From NCBI GenBank assembly GCA_015501055.1, contig JADNYV010000378.1, positions 1-33,203 on the forward strand: a stretch of DNA of 33,203 bases, given 5' to 3'. Source of the DNA: Mucidula mucida (taxonomy: Eukaryota; Basidiomycota; Agaricomycetes; Agaricales; Physalacriaceae). Under the pieces are notes generated by a model. The model was not told the DNA's origin. It saw nothing but the letters and a program-made list of their open reading frames with translations, and made no database searches. A program made the translations under genes and the position numbers. Positions 1 to 10,606 of the stretch are shown here, piece by piece (the first letter of the stretch is position 1; every line of letters starts with the position of its first letter).

Positions 1-2382
1 AAAGCGGAGGCCACATGGGCTGGTTTCCTTCTTGGTCACTCTTCAACTCGCACTTTGCTGGACCTAAACCTCCCATTCAGAGAGCGCCGACGTATCCACC
101 TTACATGTCTGGTCCCACCCCCGGCGATAATCGTGCTATCGCTCAAAACTTTTATATCTATCCCAACGCTCACGTCAATGGCGCTTATATATACGAAACA
201 TCGTTCTCTAGCAAGTCAGAAGTGTTTTCGACTTCAGACTACGATAGCTCTTCGTCTGCTTCCTACACGCCCTCCTCTTTCTCGCCTGTTCTGTCGAGTA
301 CGGACAGTCTTGAGACCGCCTCCTCTTCGTCCCCCAACCACCCGGCAACATCTCTTCCCGCTGCCACTTCTGGCCCAAAGTCTTCCTCCGATGACAATTC
401 TCGCCCATATTATCCGAGTCAAATTTCTAACGGAGGCTATGGGTCATCTCAAGGGTCCGCTAGAAATGCAGCAGGAAGTGCTCCTCGCTTCAATGGATAT
501 AACGGCCCTCAGCGACCTCAGATTGGCTATCTATCGGAGGCTACTCCACCTATGGCTGACGACCATCGCACCCTGGTCAATACAGAGTACAACGCGAGGA
601 CATCACACTACCCGCCGTTTAGGGGAGCGTCAGCTAACGCGTCGCATTCTGGGACGGACTACCGTTCTGATAGCGCTCCTTCTGTGTCGAGTAACCCATC
701 TGACATCATGCTACATCCTCCGTCTTCCAGTCCTGAACGACAGAGCGCAGGTGACGCAAATCAGCAACCTTCATCGACAAGCAGATATGAAACATCTTCG
801 CGGACGTCACCTCATGATGTAAATCCTCCGCCAGAAGCACCCAACAGGTTGCAATTGGTGCCGCTTCCACCTGTCTCAGAAGATGGTCATTCGCGTGGGA
901 CTTCGCCGCCCCAATCTAACGCGTCATCCCGACGCGATAGTACCTTTATGCCCTATTATTTCCCCGACCCTCTCTCCGTCGCCAGCTACCCCCAACAGTA
1001 CACATCGCAAAACGCAGGCGGAGACAGTCTTCCTTTACCTCCGGGGCTCGTCTTCCCCGATGTTCCCCTTCGAAGGAGTCCTGATGCACAGTCTGCGACG
1101 GAAATGAGAAGTGACTCTCCGAGTACCGACTCCGCGATTTCAGGCCACGATTTCGCAGGCATTCGTATTCTCACGTACAATGCATCGGTCGACGGGTCGA
1201 CGGCGCGTGGTGGTCCTGTTAATTCACAACCACGCGACGGACATGCTCCTCAGCCTGAGCCACGACGAAGGTCATATGCCTCCGTAGCGGCCTCACGCCC
1301 TGGATCGGCTCAATCGTCATCGACATCATCCACTTTAATTGATCAACAAGCACCGTCCTCGCTCTCCCCGGCTCAAGTAGTCCCGCCCTTTCCTATACCT
1401 GCGCCTCCCGCCCAACCTAGAGTGTCTGTTGACTCCGTCCCTCCGATTCCTGTTGCTCAGTTCTCTACGAATCGTCTTCCTCCCAGGCGAGCCAGTCCCG
1501 AGACTCCGACTCCTTCTCTCAATTTCGCTCGCCAATCTCCGGTGAATGACATAGTTCGCGGGAATCCCCGGCAGCCTAATCAGGTATCGCCTCCTCCAGA
1601 ATACGGTCGTGTTAATGAAGTTGCCCGATCACCACCACAGGATCTACAGGCGCGGGTCCCTGAAACGCGTCCCAGACGTGGTTCTATTGCTGTGGCGGAA
1701 TCGTCCGTGACTCCAAGTTCTAGTGCCCTAGTCACCATTCCTTCCACCTCGCAAAAAGAGCGCTCTACTTCTCCTCCCCAGTCTGCGGCGCCAGTAGCCG
1801 GGAGAATTCGGAAGGACTCTCTTTCGTGTGCACATATGCGAATCGATGCAGCACCTCACATACCGAATGTGCTACCTGCGCAGACGACTTCTGTGCCTGC
1901 GAGAGATGTTAATGCTCAACAGGCGGAGTATCCGCCACTGCGCCCTATGGCCTTGCAACGACGGCACTCGACGGACGGGACCGAAGGCTCGAGAGAGGTT
2001 AACCATCTACCCTACCGGCGCCACTCGGACGGCGACCAAGTTGCGCGCACAGTCCGCTGGAACGAGAACCTCATCTGTCCTTCTCCGATTTTCCCGGACC
2101 AGCGACGCAAGGGCTGGTTCAACAAACGAGGGTGGGTATATCTGCTTATATTCCTAGGTTTACTCACGAACTTTAACCAGTGATCAACTGTGGACTAACA
2201 AGGGCACGTACAAGACGCCCGAGCCGGGAATGGAGTACCCTTTGGATCTGGAAGATTATCCGGAACACGGCGAGGGCTGGATGAACGAGCACGGCGTGCG
2301 CATTGATATGAACCACCGGCTGGTACCTAAAGTTCCTCTTCGATCTGCGCTCAAGATGCGGCAACAGCAGGCTGGGAATTAG
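1..2382 (+). CDS. Ser/Pro-rich conserved basidiomycete protein, probably 5'-truncated by the window
   Basis: The first exon is open from the window edge to 2131. An intron at 2132-2180 (49 nt, GT-AG) joins it to 2181-2382 (TAG). Unspliced, the frame stops inside the intron with a misleading hydrophobic tail. The first in-frame ATG is at 15 and another is at 105, but the frame is open upstream of both, so the true start may lie outside. Roughly 650 residues are low-complexity Ser/Pro/Arg-rich and look disordered. The last ~90 residues are different: they contain VRWNENLICPSPI, then RRKGWFNKRG, and after the splice DQLWTNKG, YPEHGEGWMNE and PLRSALK. I recall this charged C-terminal block as conserved in otherwise unalignable basidiomycete proteins, but I know no function for it. 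Codon use and splice sites look normal, so the gene appears functional. Confidence 0.75.
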
Positions 2383-3209
2383 TAAGTTTTATGCGATATG
2401 TGGTCTTTTTTTTGGTTTAGGTATCTATGCCCAGTTAACTTCATGTACTATCTCACCATGCAACCTTTGTCAATCGAGAGCTTGTCTTTTACGACTGATC
2501 TAAGTACTCTACCAGCACTAAATCATATGCCAACGCAGTGATCTGCGGATGGGGTCTCATAACGGTGTGCATTGTTTGACGTTCAGTAGTTAACACTCTC
2601 CTACCATGTACATCGCCTTCCGCAGACTTGCTGTCCACCATTCTCGCAAAGCTCGGAGTATTCACACGGTTCATCATGTTTTTGATCATACATCTTATAT
2701 TGATTGATTGCACTCGAGACGGTGCCGCTGCTGCTGCTGCTCTGGATGCGCTCACGGGGACACCTGACCTTCAGCCGCTTCCATCCAACGCTTCCGAAAC
2801 AGCGAACAGCAGCATTTTCTGGATTATCTGGGCCTCGTACCTTGAGCGTATCCTTTTCACCACACAGACTGTCTTTTGTTTTTGTTGTTTGTAGTCTGTA
2901 GAATGAATGGCCTTGTTCAGCAATCTCATCTTGCAGCATATCTGGTAGATGCGTCGAATTCAATAAATTCTTCAGATTAGGGCCTATGGCGGGCTGCAAC
3001 ACAACAATACATCTGAACAAACACAGCGCAGGAAATACAGTAAAGCATAAGGGAATGAAGAAGCGAATCTTCTAGCTACAAGACGTCCAAGGAAAGCAAT
3101 GCAAGGAATAACGATATCAGAAAGCTGCGAGAAAAGATCTAATTGCGACAAAAGGTTCGATGAAAGCTATGCAAGGGAATAGTGCAAGAGAGAGATACGA
3201 TAGAGAGAG
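2383..3209. other. Intergenic region between convergent genes
   Basis: This stretch holds the 3' flanks of the Ser/Pro-rich gene (+) and the PARP-like gene (-). Short open frames occur on both strands (for example 2628-2894 + and 2601-3020 -), but they overlap each other, have no recognisable domain and show no convincing exon structure. A short GCT repeat encoding alanines lies near 2725. I see no gene here. Confidence 0.5.
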
Positions 3210-3974
3210 CTAAAAACGAAGAGACATCTGCATCGCTGCGAGGCCGACAAGGTGACGCTTCTTCTTCTCCAAAGCGTTCAGAATGGCACTGATCGTGGCG
3301 GGATAACGCGGCGGGTGGATATCTAGAGGCTCCGTGACGGTTGGCAATGGTTCAGGCGCAAAGTGTACGCGTTTTTGTGCGGGTCCGATGGTGACGACAC
3401 ATCCATACTGGATGACAGCGGATACATCCTCATCCTCTTCGTCGTCTTCCTCGCTCCTTTTGCGTTTGTTCGTAGCAACCCCGCCAGCTCCCAGATCCGA
3501 TTCCACATGGCTAGACGACGCCTCTCCAGAAAACAGCTCAGGCGGAAGGGTAGCATTAAGGGCATCCTGTGCCCAGCGCGTCAAGCATTCGTACGCCTCC
3601 TTGTCGAGTCCAAGAAGATTGAATTCAACGGAATTGTTGAGGAAGTTAGTGGGGAGGTTCAGCATGGGTTCGTAGCAGGACGGGTGCCAGGACGGGGCTC
3701 GCTTGGATTTTCCGATTTTGAAGCGATAGCTGAACGTATCCATTTCTTTGCCGCAGCCTTTGCAGCTCGCATTCCTCGAGACGCCGTGGGGTACAACCTC
3801 GATGACGACGTATTTGGGTGCTTGCAAGAGAGAAATTGGAGACAGAGATTCAAATGGCGTGGAAAAAGGCGCACCTTTTGGCTTGAAAGCGGTCCAGTTG
3901 ACAAAGGTAGAGCCGGCCTAGCAGTCGATATTGTCAATATATGCGCTCGAAGTAGAATAAATACGAACAGGCAT
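3210..3974 (-). CDS. Small PARP-type zinc-finger-like nuclear protein
   Basis: Two exons: complement(3969-3974), encoding only Met-Pro, and complement(3210-3917), separated by a 51-nt intron (3918-3968). The intron is needed because the frame from the upstream ATG meets a TAG at the acceptor. The spliced product is 237 aa. Residues C54, C57, H80 and C83 form C-x2-C...H-x2-C, with YRFKIGKS between and SWHPSCY around the last pair, which resembles the PARP-type zinc finger that binds DNA breaks. The C-to-H spacing of 22 residues is shorter than the usual 28-30. A KRKR basic cluster followed by an acidic EEDDEEDED run suggests nuclear location. No PARP catalytic domain is present. The gene is divergent from the RecQ helicase with about 0.2 kb between starts. 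Function is inferred from the motif only. Confidence 0.7.
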
Positions 3975-4179
3975 TGTAGTAACAAAGAGGTAGGTGATGG
4001 TAAGCGATCAAGCAGCGCGTGGTGACGTTGACGCGATCAGCTCCTTTGCCACCGACCACGACGACGGCCCCTGGTCTGCTGGATGTCCATATTCTCCAGC
4101 GACTTTCTAGGCTCAGACGATGTTGACGCCGTCAGTGCCTATGTATGTTGCTCCGACGCGCCTCACTGACTGTTCGCAG
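3975..4179. promoter_or_regulatory. Shared divergent promoter region (PARP-like gene / RecQ)
   Basis: About 200 bp separate the minus-strand ATG at 3974 from the RecQ ATG at 4180, so both promoters must lie here or overlap the 5' ends. On the RecQ side, GTATGT at 4143 and TTCGCAG ending at 4179 resemble a short 5'-UTR intron. Splicing it would remove the in-frame upstream ATG at 4120 and leave 4180 as the start. No TATA box is evident. Co-regulation is inference. Confidence 0.45.
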
Positions 4180-7113
4180 ATGAACACCGTGCTCGACCAG
4201 TCACGACAGGCAGGTCCATCGCGTCCCAGCAAGAGCGCCGAACGACGCGCCATTCTCAAGAAAATACACGACTGCGATGTCGACATTGAGGAAATGGACA
4301 AGCAGATCCTCGAGCTCAAGCGTTTTCGGCAGCAGAAACTCGATGACAAGGCGCAGTTCACGCGTCAGCTCAACGGACTTGATAGTGTGGCTAGCGGATC
4401 GACGCAACGGACTACAAACTATAATACCGCAGACTTTCCGTGGTCGGGCGCGTTGGAGAAAACGATGAAAGACGTCTTCGGCATCCAAAAGTTCAGGCTT
4501 TGTCAACGCGGGTAGGTGTATGCTAATATATTTGCATGTATCCTGATCATTATAGGGTATGCAATGCGAACATGGACAGTAGAGACATTGTCTGCGTCAT
4601 GCCAACTGGCGAGTACCGCGCTTTCGCGTCTCAGATTGATACTAACAATATTCGCAATTTAGGTGGAGGGAAATCTTTGACCTACCAATTGCCTGCTATC
4701 ATGGGGTCTGGCTGTACCTTGGTAGTATCGCCTCTCATATCCCTGATCTCTGATCAGCTCCTGCACCTACACAAGGCTGGCGGTCAGTGGTATCCGTTGC
4801 GCCACCTGGTCATTCTGATTCCTCTCTAGTCGAAGCTGTCAAAATCACTGGGTCGACCACTAAAGAAGAGAACAAGCGGATCACGTCTAACTTGCATAAT
4901 ATGGCGTTGGGGAAGTCACAGAATGTGCGACCCATCAGGCTCTGTTATGTGACTGTTTGTGAATTTCCCCCCGAAGACATTCGTCCGCTTACATTATGAC
5001 AGCCTGAGAAGATATCCAAAAGCAAAACCTTTCAGTCCTTACTGCAAAAGCTTGCGGACAACAATAAATTGGGTACGCTCATTTTCTTCAGCTGGGCTCA
5101 CGACCTCATTCTTGTTGCAGATCGGATTGTGATTGACGAAGCGCATTGCGTGTCGCAGCTGGGGCACGACTTTCGACCCGACTACAAGGAGCTTCAACTT
5201 TTGCGGAAACTCCTTCCCCAGGTCCCCATCATGGCGTTGACGGCGACTTGCCCGCCCAAAGTATTAGATGACTTGTTATCTATCCTTGGATTAGGCAAGA
5301 TATGCGACGGCGATCGTGAGCTGCCTTCCTGACTAACGACTATCTAATCCTGACAGTGGTGTAGATGCCAACCTTACTGGAACTGTCTACTTCACAGCTC
5401 CCCTCTATCGAGCCAACCTTCACTATAAGGCTCTTCCAAAACCATCGAACGCGAAGAAGACATTACAACTCTTGGCAGACTGGATATTGGAGCATCATCT
5501 GAACGACAGTGGTATCGTGTATTGTCTATCTAGGAAGGTACGTATTACTGATTGACAACTACTTGCACTAATCAATGTGTTCGACTATAGGATACGGAGA
5601 CCGTCGCTGAAGAACTACAGAAAATAAGTAACGGGAAGATAAGAACGGGATTTTACCACGCAGACAAGAAAGACGGCGAGAAGGACAAACTCCATACTGA
5701 CTGGCATGAAGGCACTATCAAAGTTGTCTGCGCAACAATCGGTTCGTCATACACTCAATTGAGTCCTCATTTTAGTGACATTCATTACTCCCACAGCGTT
5801 CGGGATGGGTATTGATAAGAGCGATGTTCGCTTCGTGATACATCATTCAGTACGTTCAACTCATAATGTCTCGCGCTTGGTTGCTCAAGAATGCTGCCTA
5901 TTAGATATCGGTGCGTGCCGAGGGCTGCTCTGATTGCCAATGAATCTTCAACGTCTTGCAGAAATCTCTCGATGGGTTCTACCAAGAGTCGGGGCGCGCA
6001 GGTCGTGATGGCAAAGATGCTGATTGTGTCATGTTTTACCGACCCCAAGACGCTTGGTCGCTCGCCGGCATGCTAGTTAATGACAGAGCTGAGAAGCGTA
6101 CGTAGTTGAAGGTCCTCATTGTGTTCGACTGATAACCTACGGCTGTAGTTTTCCCTATGATTAACTTCATACAGGATACCAAAGAATGTAGGAAGCTGCA
6201 ATTCGCCAAGTAAGCGGCCCATTCTCTGCGCACATTTTCGCTGTTGACAACCTGACTTAGCTATTTCTCTCATTCGTCGAACTTGTCTATAACGGCTTGG
6301 GGAGATGATGCGCTGAAACCTTGCGGGCACTGCGACAACTGTGAGCGCCCGCCGGGCAGTGCGCAGGAACGCGACGTAACTTTTGAGGCGTGGCAGCTGC
6401 TGAAGCTTGTCAATGCGGTGTGTGGGTCCAAGAGCACATTCACGGCGGCGAAGGTCGCTACACTGGCGAGAAGTAAGGACGGCCGTTATGCTAGCGGGAG
6501 TGGCAGGAACAAGTCGCAGGGAGAGGTTGACTTGGATGCCGTTTGTGGTGGTAAAGTCAGGTTGGACAAGGATGTAAGTGCTTCTATTATTTCTGTCGAG
6601 GTCGGGCGCTAACTCCAGTTACAGGACATTGAGTTTTTACTGGTGTACCTATGGACGGAACATTACCTGAAGGTTCGATATCAACAGACAGCATATAGCA
6701 CTCTGGTTTACATCACCTCTGGGCCTATGGCGTCGAGATTGACGAATATGTCTTTAGAGCAAGCAAAGCAGGGAGGTCGAATGCAGGTGAAGTGCACGTT
6801 TCCTATTCACACTAAGGGTAGGCGGAAGAGTGTCGGTGGGAAAGGGAAGAAAGCGGATGAGGCGGACGATGCGGACGATTCTGACATCTTTGACGACGAT
6901 GATGAGGATGAACCGCCGCCACCGCCTCGGAAGAGAGCGCCGAAGCGCAAGTCGGATCCTATAACGGTCGAGATAGTTGATGATGACGACGATGAGGAGG
7001 ACGAGGGTGGAGGGGGGTGGAGTTTTAACTTGCGTGCTGATCCTCCGAGTAAGAGGCAACGGACGATGGTACCACATAGGGAGGAGGAAGTTATAGAAAT
7101 CGATTCGGATTAA
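4180..7113 (+). CDS. RecQ-family ATP-dependent DNA helicase
   Basis: Fourteen exons: 4180-4511, 4556-4608, 4663-4782, 4830-4954, 5003-5072, 5121-5315, 5365-5537, 5591-5741, 5797-5849, 5905-5910, 5962-6097, 6149-6209, 6261-6573, 6625-7113. They sum to 2,277 nt (758 aa) and keep frame at every junction. Residues ~20-65 look coiled coil. The helicase core carries Walker A MPTGGGKS (126-133), DEAH (239-242), [11 protein letters not shown], motif [12 protein letters not shown] (434 on) and the RecQ zinc cysteines C485, C513, C516 and C519 (CGHCDNC), followed by an RQC-like winged-helix region. The tail has acidic blocks and basic [13 protein letters not shown] signals, consistent with a nuclear protein. 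RecQ enzymes unwind DNA 3'-5' in recombination and repair. An alternative in-frame start at 4120 is less likely. The aromatic-loop Trp common in RecQ is Leu here. The gene looks intact. Confidence 0.9.
4609..4662 (+). other. GC-AG intron inside the RecQ Walker A motif
   Basis: The only donor that rebuilds MPTG/GGKS is GCGAGT at 4609. The first GT nearby (4613) gives the wrong frame. The intron has a strong branch site (ACTAAC at 4641) and acceptor TTTAG. It is 54 nt with no in-frame stop, so retention would insert 18 residues into the P-loop. Confidence 0.8.
5905..5910 (+). other. 6-nt micro-exon (Ile-Ser) in RecQ
   Basis: ATATCG sits between two complete introns: 5850-5904 (GTACGT...TTAG, 55 nt) and 5911-5961 (GTGCGT...TTGCAG, 51 nt). 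Including it gives [15 protein letters not shown], which matches the usual RecQ spacing. Skipping it would need a 112-nt intron, twice the size of the others in this gene. Confidence 0.8.
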
Positions 7114-8076
7114 TACCTTGTTGTACTATGAAGACGCATACCTATTGAATACTTTGTACTTGGACTCAGAACGTGCTGTCCCGAAATCGCTCTGGGCGTT
7201 GTTGTACTCTCACTAGCTCTTACCATTGCCTGTAAGTATTGAGAAGGCAGCCTCCCAGCCGGGCCGGAGCTCCGCTAATTAATTCTCCATTTAGGTATGC
7301 TAGGTCCCGCCCGACCGCGACTTGTTTGAAGATTGAATCTCTGACTCAACACTGACAGCAGAATGTCGAGCTCTCTGCTTCTCGTTCCTTCCATCGTCGA
7401 TTCCAATTATACGCATATCTGTGCTGCTTTTGGTTCAGGCCGCTTTCCGGCGCGGCAGACCTGCTGTTCGACGCGTACGAACCCCAGCTTCGGCCGCCGC
7501 GCGCTTGGAGTTTCTGCCAAGTAGCAGTGACGCTGAGCACTGAGATCCTTCCCGGTCGTTCCGCTTCTGGGACCTTGTACTGAAAAGCGTATGTCTCGTT
7601 TTGAAACTGTGCGCCTGTTTCTTGTTTGGATTGATCTCGTCTCTAGAGCTCCGGTGTTGATTTATAGCGGCACTTCCTCGGGTCATATCAATACATCGGC
7701 TTCCGAGATTGATTCCTTGGCTCGCGCTAAGGCCAGGCGGGCTTGAAGCGTATAGTACTAAAGGCTTATCCCTGAAGTTTTTTCGGCCAAATGTTGCCTC
7801 TCTCGAGGTCCAGGTCGTCTCGCGTGCAAAATCCAGCCCCTGATCTTCATGAGGATCGATGCACACCTCGTTGCACGCTCCGGCCACCATTCCAGGACGA
7901 GTATAAAAACAGGCGGATGTCGCTAGCAAACCCACAAACATTTCTGACCTGGTGTTCTACTTTCTCTAGGTTTGTCGAGTTGATCCCGCACATTCCTTAC
8001 TTACCCCCGCTCGTTATTGTGAGTAGAACACGCGCAATGTTGTGCTACTATTGACTAACGGCGTTTTGGAAGAATC
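7114..8076. other. Intergenic region and promoter of the secreted-protein gene
   Basis: This is the RecQ 3' flank followed by the upstream region of the next gene. A minus-strand open frame (7435-7941, 168 codons) has no recognisable domain and arginine/serine-rich composition, so I treat it as chance. The last ~170 bp hold a TATA-like box and pyrimidine-rich DNA. Confidence 0.5.
7902..7909 (+). promoter_or_regulatory. TATA-box candidate for the secreted-protein gene
   Basis: TATAAAAA lies 168 bp upstream of the ATG at 8077 and is followed by pyrimidine-rich DNA. This implies a leader of about 130 nt. It is a sequence match only. Confidence 0.45.
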
Positions 8077-9988
8077 ATGAAAGGCGCTTTTGCTGTGATT
8101 CTGTTGGCTGCTCTGCCTTCACTGGCCGCACTCTCCTTGACGATCAGTTCCAATACGCTGACTTTGCCCGCGTCGTTTGACCCCATTCAAGGTAAGAAGA
8201 CGTTATATCTAACTTACAGATGATAACATATCAGTTCTAGCTGCATACTGGACTGGCTTGCCGCACCATCGTCGCACCCCTTTCGCTGTTTCTCCCGATG
8301 GCAAATCCGCCTACCTTGCCTTTCTCAACGCCGCCAAGGATGCTGTATACGTTCAACCGGTGGATCCAACGACCTTCGCTGCCAATGGCGATGCCGTCAG
8401 TATTGCCAATGCGAAGGAGGCCGGGGGACTTGTCGCTCATGACGATGGGTTCGCGGTGCTCGTTACGCTCCCTGTTCCTGATGGTACTTCCGCCGACGAG
8501 ACGCCGACCGACTCGAATCCCATCGTGAATTTGATACGGTACCAGAATGGAGCTCAAGCTTGGTCTACTGCTCTCAATGGACCTGGTGTCCATGTCAGCG
8601 ATGGCGTAAGTAAATATTTCAACTTGACCATTACATTGGCTGTTGATAGACCGTGTGTAGTTGAGCGCGACTCCTGATATCAACGGAGACTTGGTGTACT
8701 CTGCCGAGTCTGGCCTCTATGGGGCTTACTTTGTCGTTACAGGTAAGAAGCTTTCGTTATTCGAGATTTCACTCGATAACTCTGAAACAGCCTACACTGG
8801 CTGGGCTGCAGGTCACTTTGGTGATTCGGTTCAGTACGTTAACGACGCGGGTACGCTCCAAGAAATTGCTCAGAGCTCGAGCTGGGGGTGTTCCCATAAC
8901 ACGGGTATAGCCTTCGAGGCTGCGTCAGAGCCTCCTTTTGCTAGTGTCTGTGCCGAGGATCATGGGTACATCTGCCATACACGTTGAACCTTCCGATAAC
9001 AATCTAATATCCAATAGCGCTATCTGGCTCAACACCGATACCCGCTCCATGAACGGCATTAAGATCGCCAACGAGAACGTAACGAACGGTGTAAGCGGTG
9101 AACCCAGTAAGTCTGATCAAGTGCATGGTGGCGCATGAACTAAACCAGTTTGTTCATTTAGTGGGCGGAATGAGTGGCTCTTATAGCAGTCTTGCTGCCC
9201 TCGATGATGATTGATACATCTTTGCGTGGCAATCACGCGGCGCCGTCGACTTGACCGCTGACTCTTGGATGGGAGACGGCTTCACTCAAGCCAGCCCTCG
9301 CTGGCTGAACCATAATGTCGCTATCGCCACAATGGACGCGAAAAATGAACTTGCTGGTTCAGAGGCCATCTCGACCGTTGGCGCTAAATCTGGGGACGAC
9401 CAGGTAAACTGGATTACCGAGGACGACGGCATTGATCACCAAAACGTCCATGTTGCGTCGGCGGATAGCGGACAACTTGCCGTCGTGACTTGGGAGCAGA
9501 TTACCGATCCCATTTGCGAGCCTGTTCCGCTCAGCTGCTCTGGCACATTTGCTGGAACCTATGCACAGCTTGTTGACGCTACCGGCACCGGTTCTATGGT
9601 TGACTCTGCTATCAACCTCGGTACAGACGTCACTGTTTCGGGAGATATGGTCACCATTGGCACGCAAGTCTGCTGGCCCTTCGTTCAACAGACCTGGGAT
9701 TTGTCTAAGCCCACGGACAGCGGAACGGCCGTCACCACGATGTCGTTCGCGTGCTTGAGCACCGATTCGAATACGACTACTGAAGCCCAGTCCCTCGTTG
9801 CGCCTTCTTCATCCGCCGTTGACGACGTAACTACTACTACGGCCGTGGAACCTACCACTGCCGCTCCAGATACTACCGTCGTTGACTCGGCGATCTCCGT
9901 TCCTCAAGGCACGTCGACTAGCGGGCACCACCGCCCGACGCGCTATTGGGCGTCGCGCCCTCACTCATCGGCATCTAGCTGCGCTTGA
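8077..9988 (+). pseudogene. Secreted propeller-like glycoprotein gene with an internal stop codon
   Basis: Six exons (8077-8191, 8241-8605, 8661-8742, 8791-8965, 9018-9106, 9162-9988) with normal 48-55 nt introns join into one 551-codon frame. It is interrupted once, by TGA at 9212-9214 (codon 293) between LAALDDD and YIFAWQSRGAVDLT. The first ~18 residues are a signal peptide (MKGAFAVILLAALPSLAA). The body has repeated blade-like segments such as FAVSPDGKSAYLAF and a Thr/Ser-rich tail. I recall the domain as a lineage-specific secreted protein of Agaricomycetes with no known activity. Strong coding character on both sides of the TGA means the mutation is recent, a sequencing error, or is bypassed. 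If it is real, the product is a 292-residue N-terminal half. Confidence 0.7.
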
Positions 9989-10326
9989 GAGCCTCGCAAT
10001 GTGTTGCACTCGTGCATAACTGTTTACACGGTTTAGACTAGTGGTGTAAACGCCCTCGTCAACTGAGCACGAGATGTTGGAACGATAAGAGTTTGTGAAA
10101 TGTGGCGATGTTACGCTGGATAAGCAAGCTATTTCTTCTAAATCTTCTGTGTGTCAAAGTACGTAGTGTTATTGCAAAGCACAGAAGACACCGTCGTGGA
10201 ATGAGTATCATGGGGAGAGCAACATGACTTCAGAAGTAGTTGACATTAGTGTCGACTATCGTATGTAAGTGTCGACTATCGTATGTATTGAAGCAGAAGT
10301 CCACTGTGCATTTATTCGAGTATCCA
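9989..10326. other. Intergenic region between convergent 3' ends, with a short tandem repeat
   Basis: Only the 3' flanks of the propeller-like gene (+) and the SDR fragment (-) are here. A 20-bp unit containing GTCGACTATCGTATGTAAGT is tandemly repeated about twice at 10248-10286. I see nothing else. Confidence 0.6.
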
Positions 10327-10606
10327 CTAAATCCGCTGAGCAATACTAGCAATCTTAGGATCAGCCCTTGAGAGAATCGAGATCAGCTCGTTCTATTCAA
10401 AATGGGTCAGCACATCGTAAAAGATTCAACGCCGAAAGACATACCCAGTACTTGTCCTGCATCACCTTTCCTTCCCTACTAATCACAGAATCACTAGGTT
10501 CCATTATATTTGACAGCGAAATGTACGCGCCGCGCATCTGTTCTTCGCGATCTTGTCCACTCACAGCGGCATAGACCAGCTGCCGGCTCCCTTCCTCAGC
10601 CGTGAA
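10327..10606 (-). pseudogene. 3' fragment of a short-chain dehydrogenase (SDR) gene, cut at the 5' LTR
   Basis: Exons complement(10445-10606) and complement(10327-10392), with a 52-nt intron (GTATGT...ATAG, 10393-10444), encode the last ~75 residues of an SDR. The stretch TAEEGSRQLVYAAV, then RGAYISLS, EPSDSVISREGK, and a tail ending in ADPKIASIAQRI followed by TAG is the C-terminal region of retinol-dehydrogenase/WWOX-like SDRs. The Rossmann-fold NAD(P) site (TGxxxGIG) and the YxxxK catalytic motif should lie upstream, beyond 10606, but that position is the first base outside the 5' LTR. No SDR sequence appears beyond the 3' LTR either. The gene is therefore broken in this window. Confidence 0.75.

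Noticed and set aside
55..822. 255-codon plus-strand ORF overlapping the first gene
   Set aside because: It is a frame shadow of the Ser/Pro-rich coding sequence.
2601..3020. 139-codon minus-strand ORF between the first two genes
   Set aside because: It overlaps a plus-strand ORF of similar quality, and neither has motifs or splice support.
4143..4179. Coding intron near the RecQ start
   Set aside because: At 37 nt it is very short, and splicing it from the ATG at 4120 gives an immediate stop. It only makes sense as a 5'-UTR intron.
5155..5175. Loss of the aromatic-loop Trp (SQLGHDF instead of SQWGHDF) as a sign of an inactive RecQ
   Set aside because: All other motifs are intact, and I believe Leu at this site is common in basidiomycete members of this subfamily. 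It cannot be judged without an alignment.
7435..7941. 168-codon minus-strand ORF as a gene
   Set aside because: No domain and low-complexity Arg/Ser composition, and it overlaps the promoter region of the downstream gene.
9212..9214. TGA read as selenocysteine
   Set aside because: No redox motif surrounds it, no SECIS-like element was evident, and most higher fungi lack the machinery. Mutation or sequence error is simpler.
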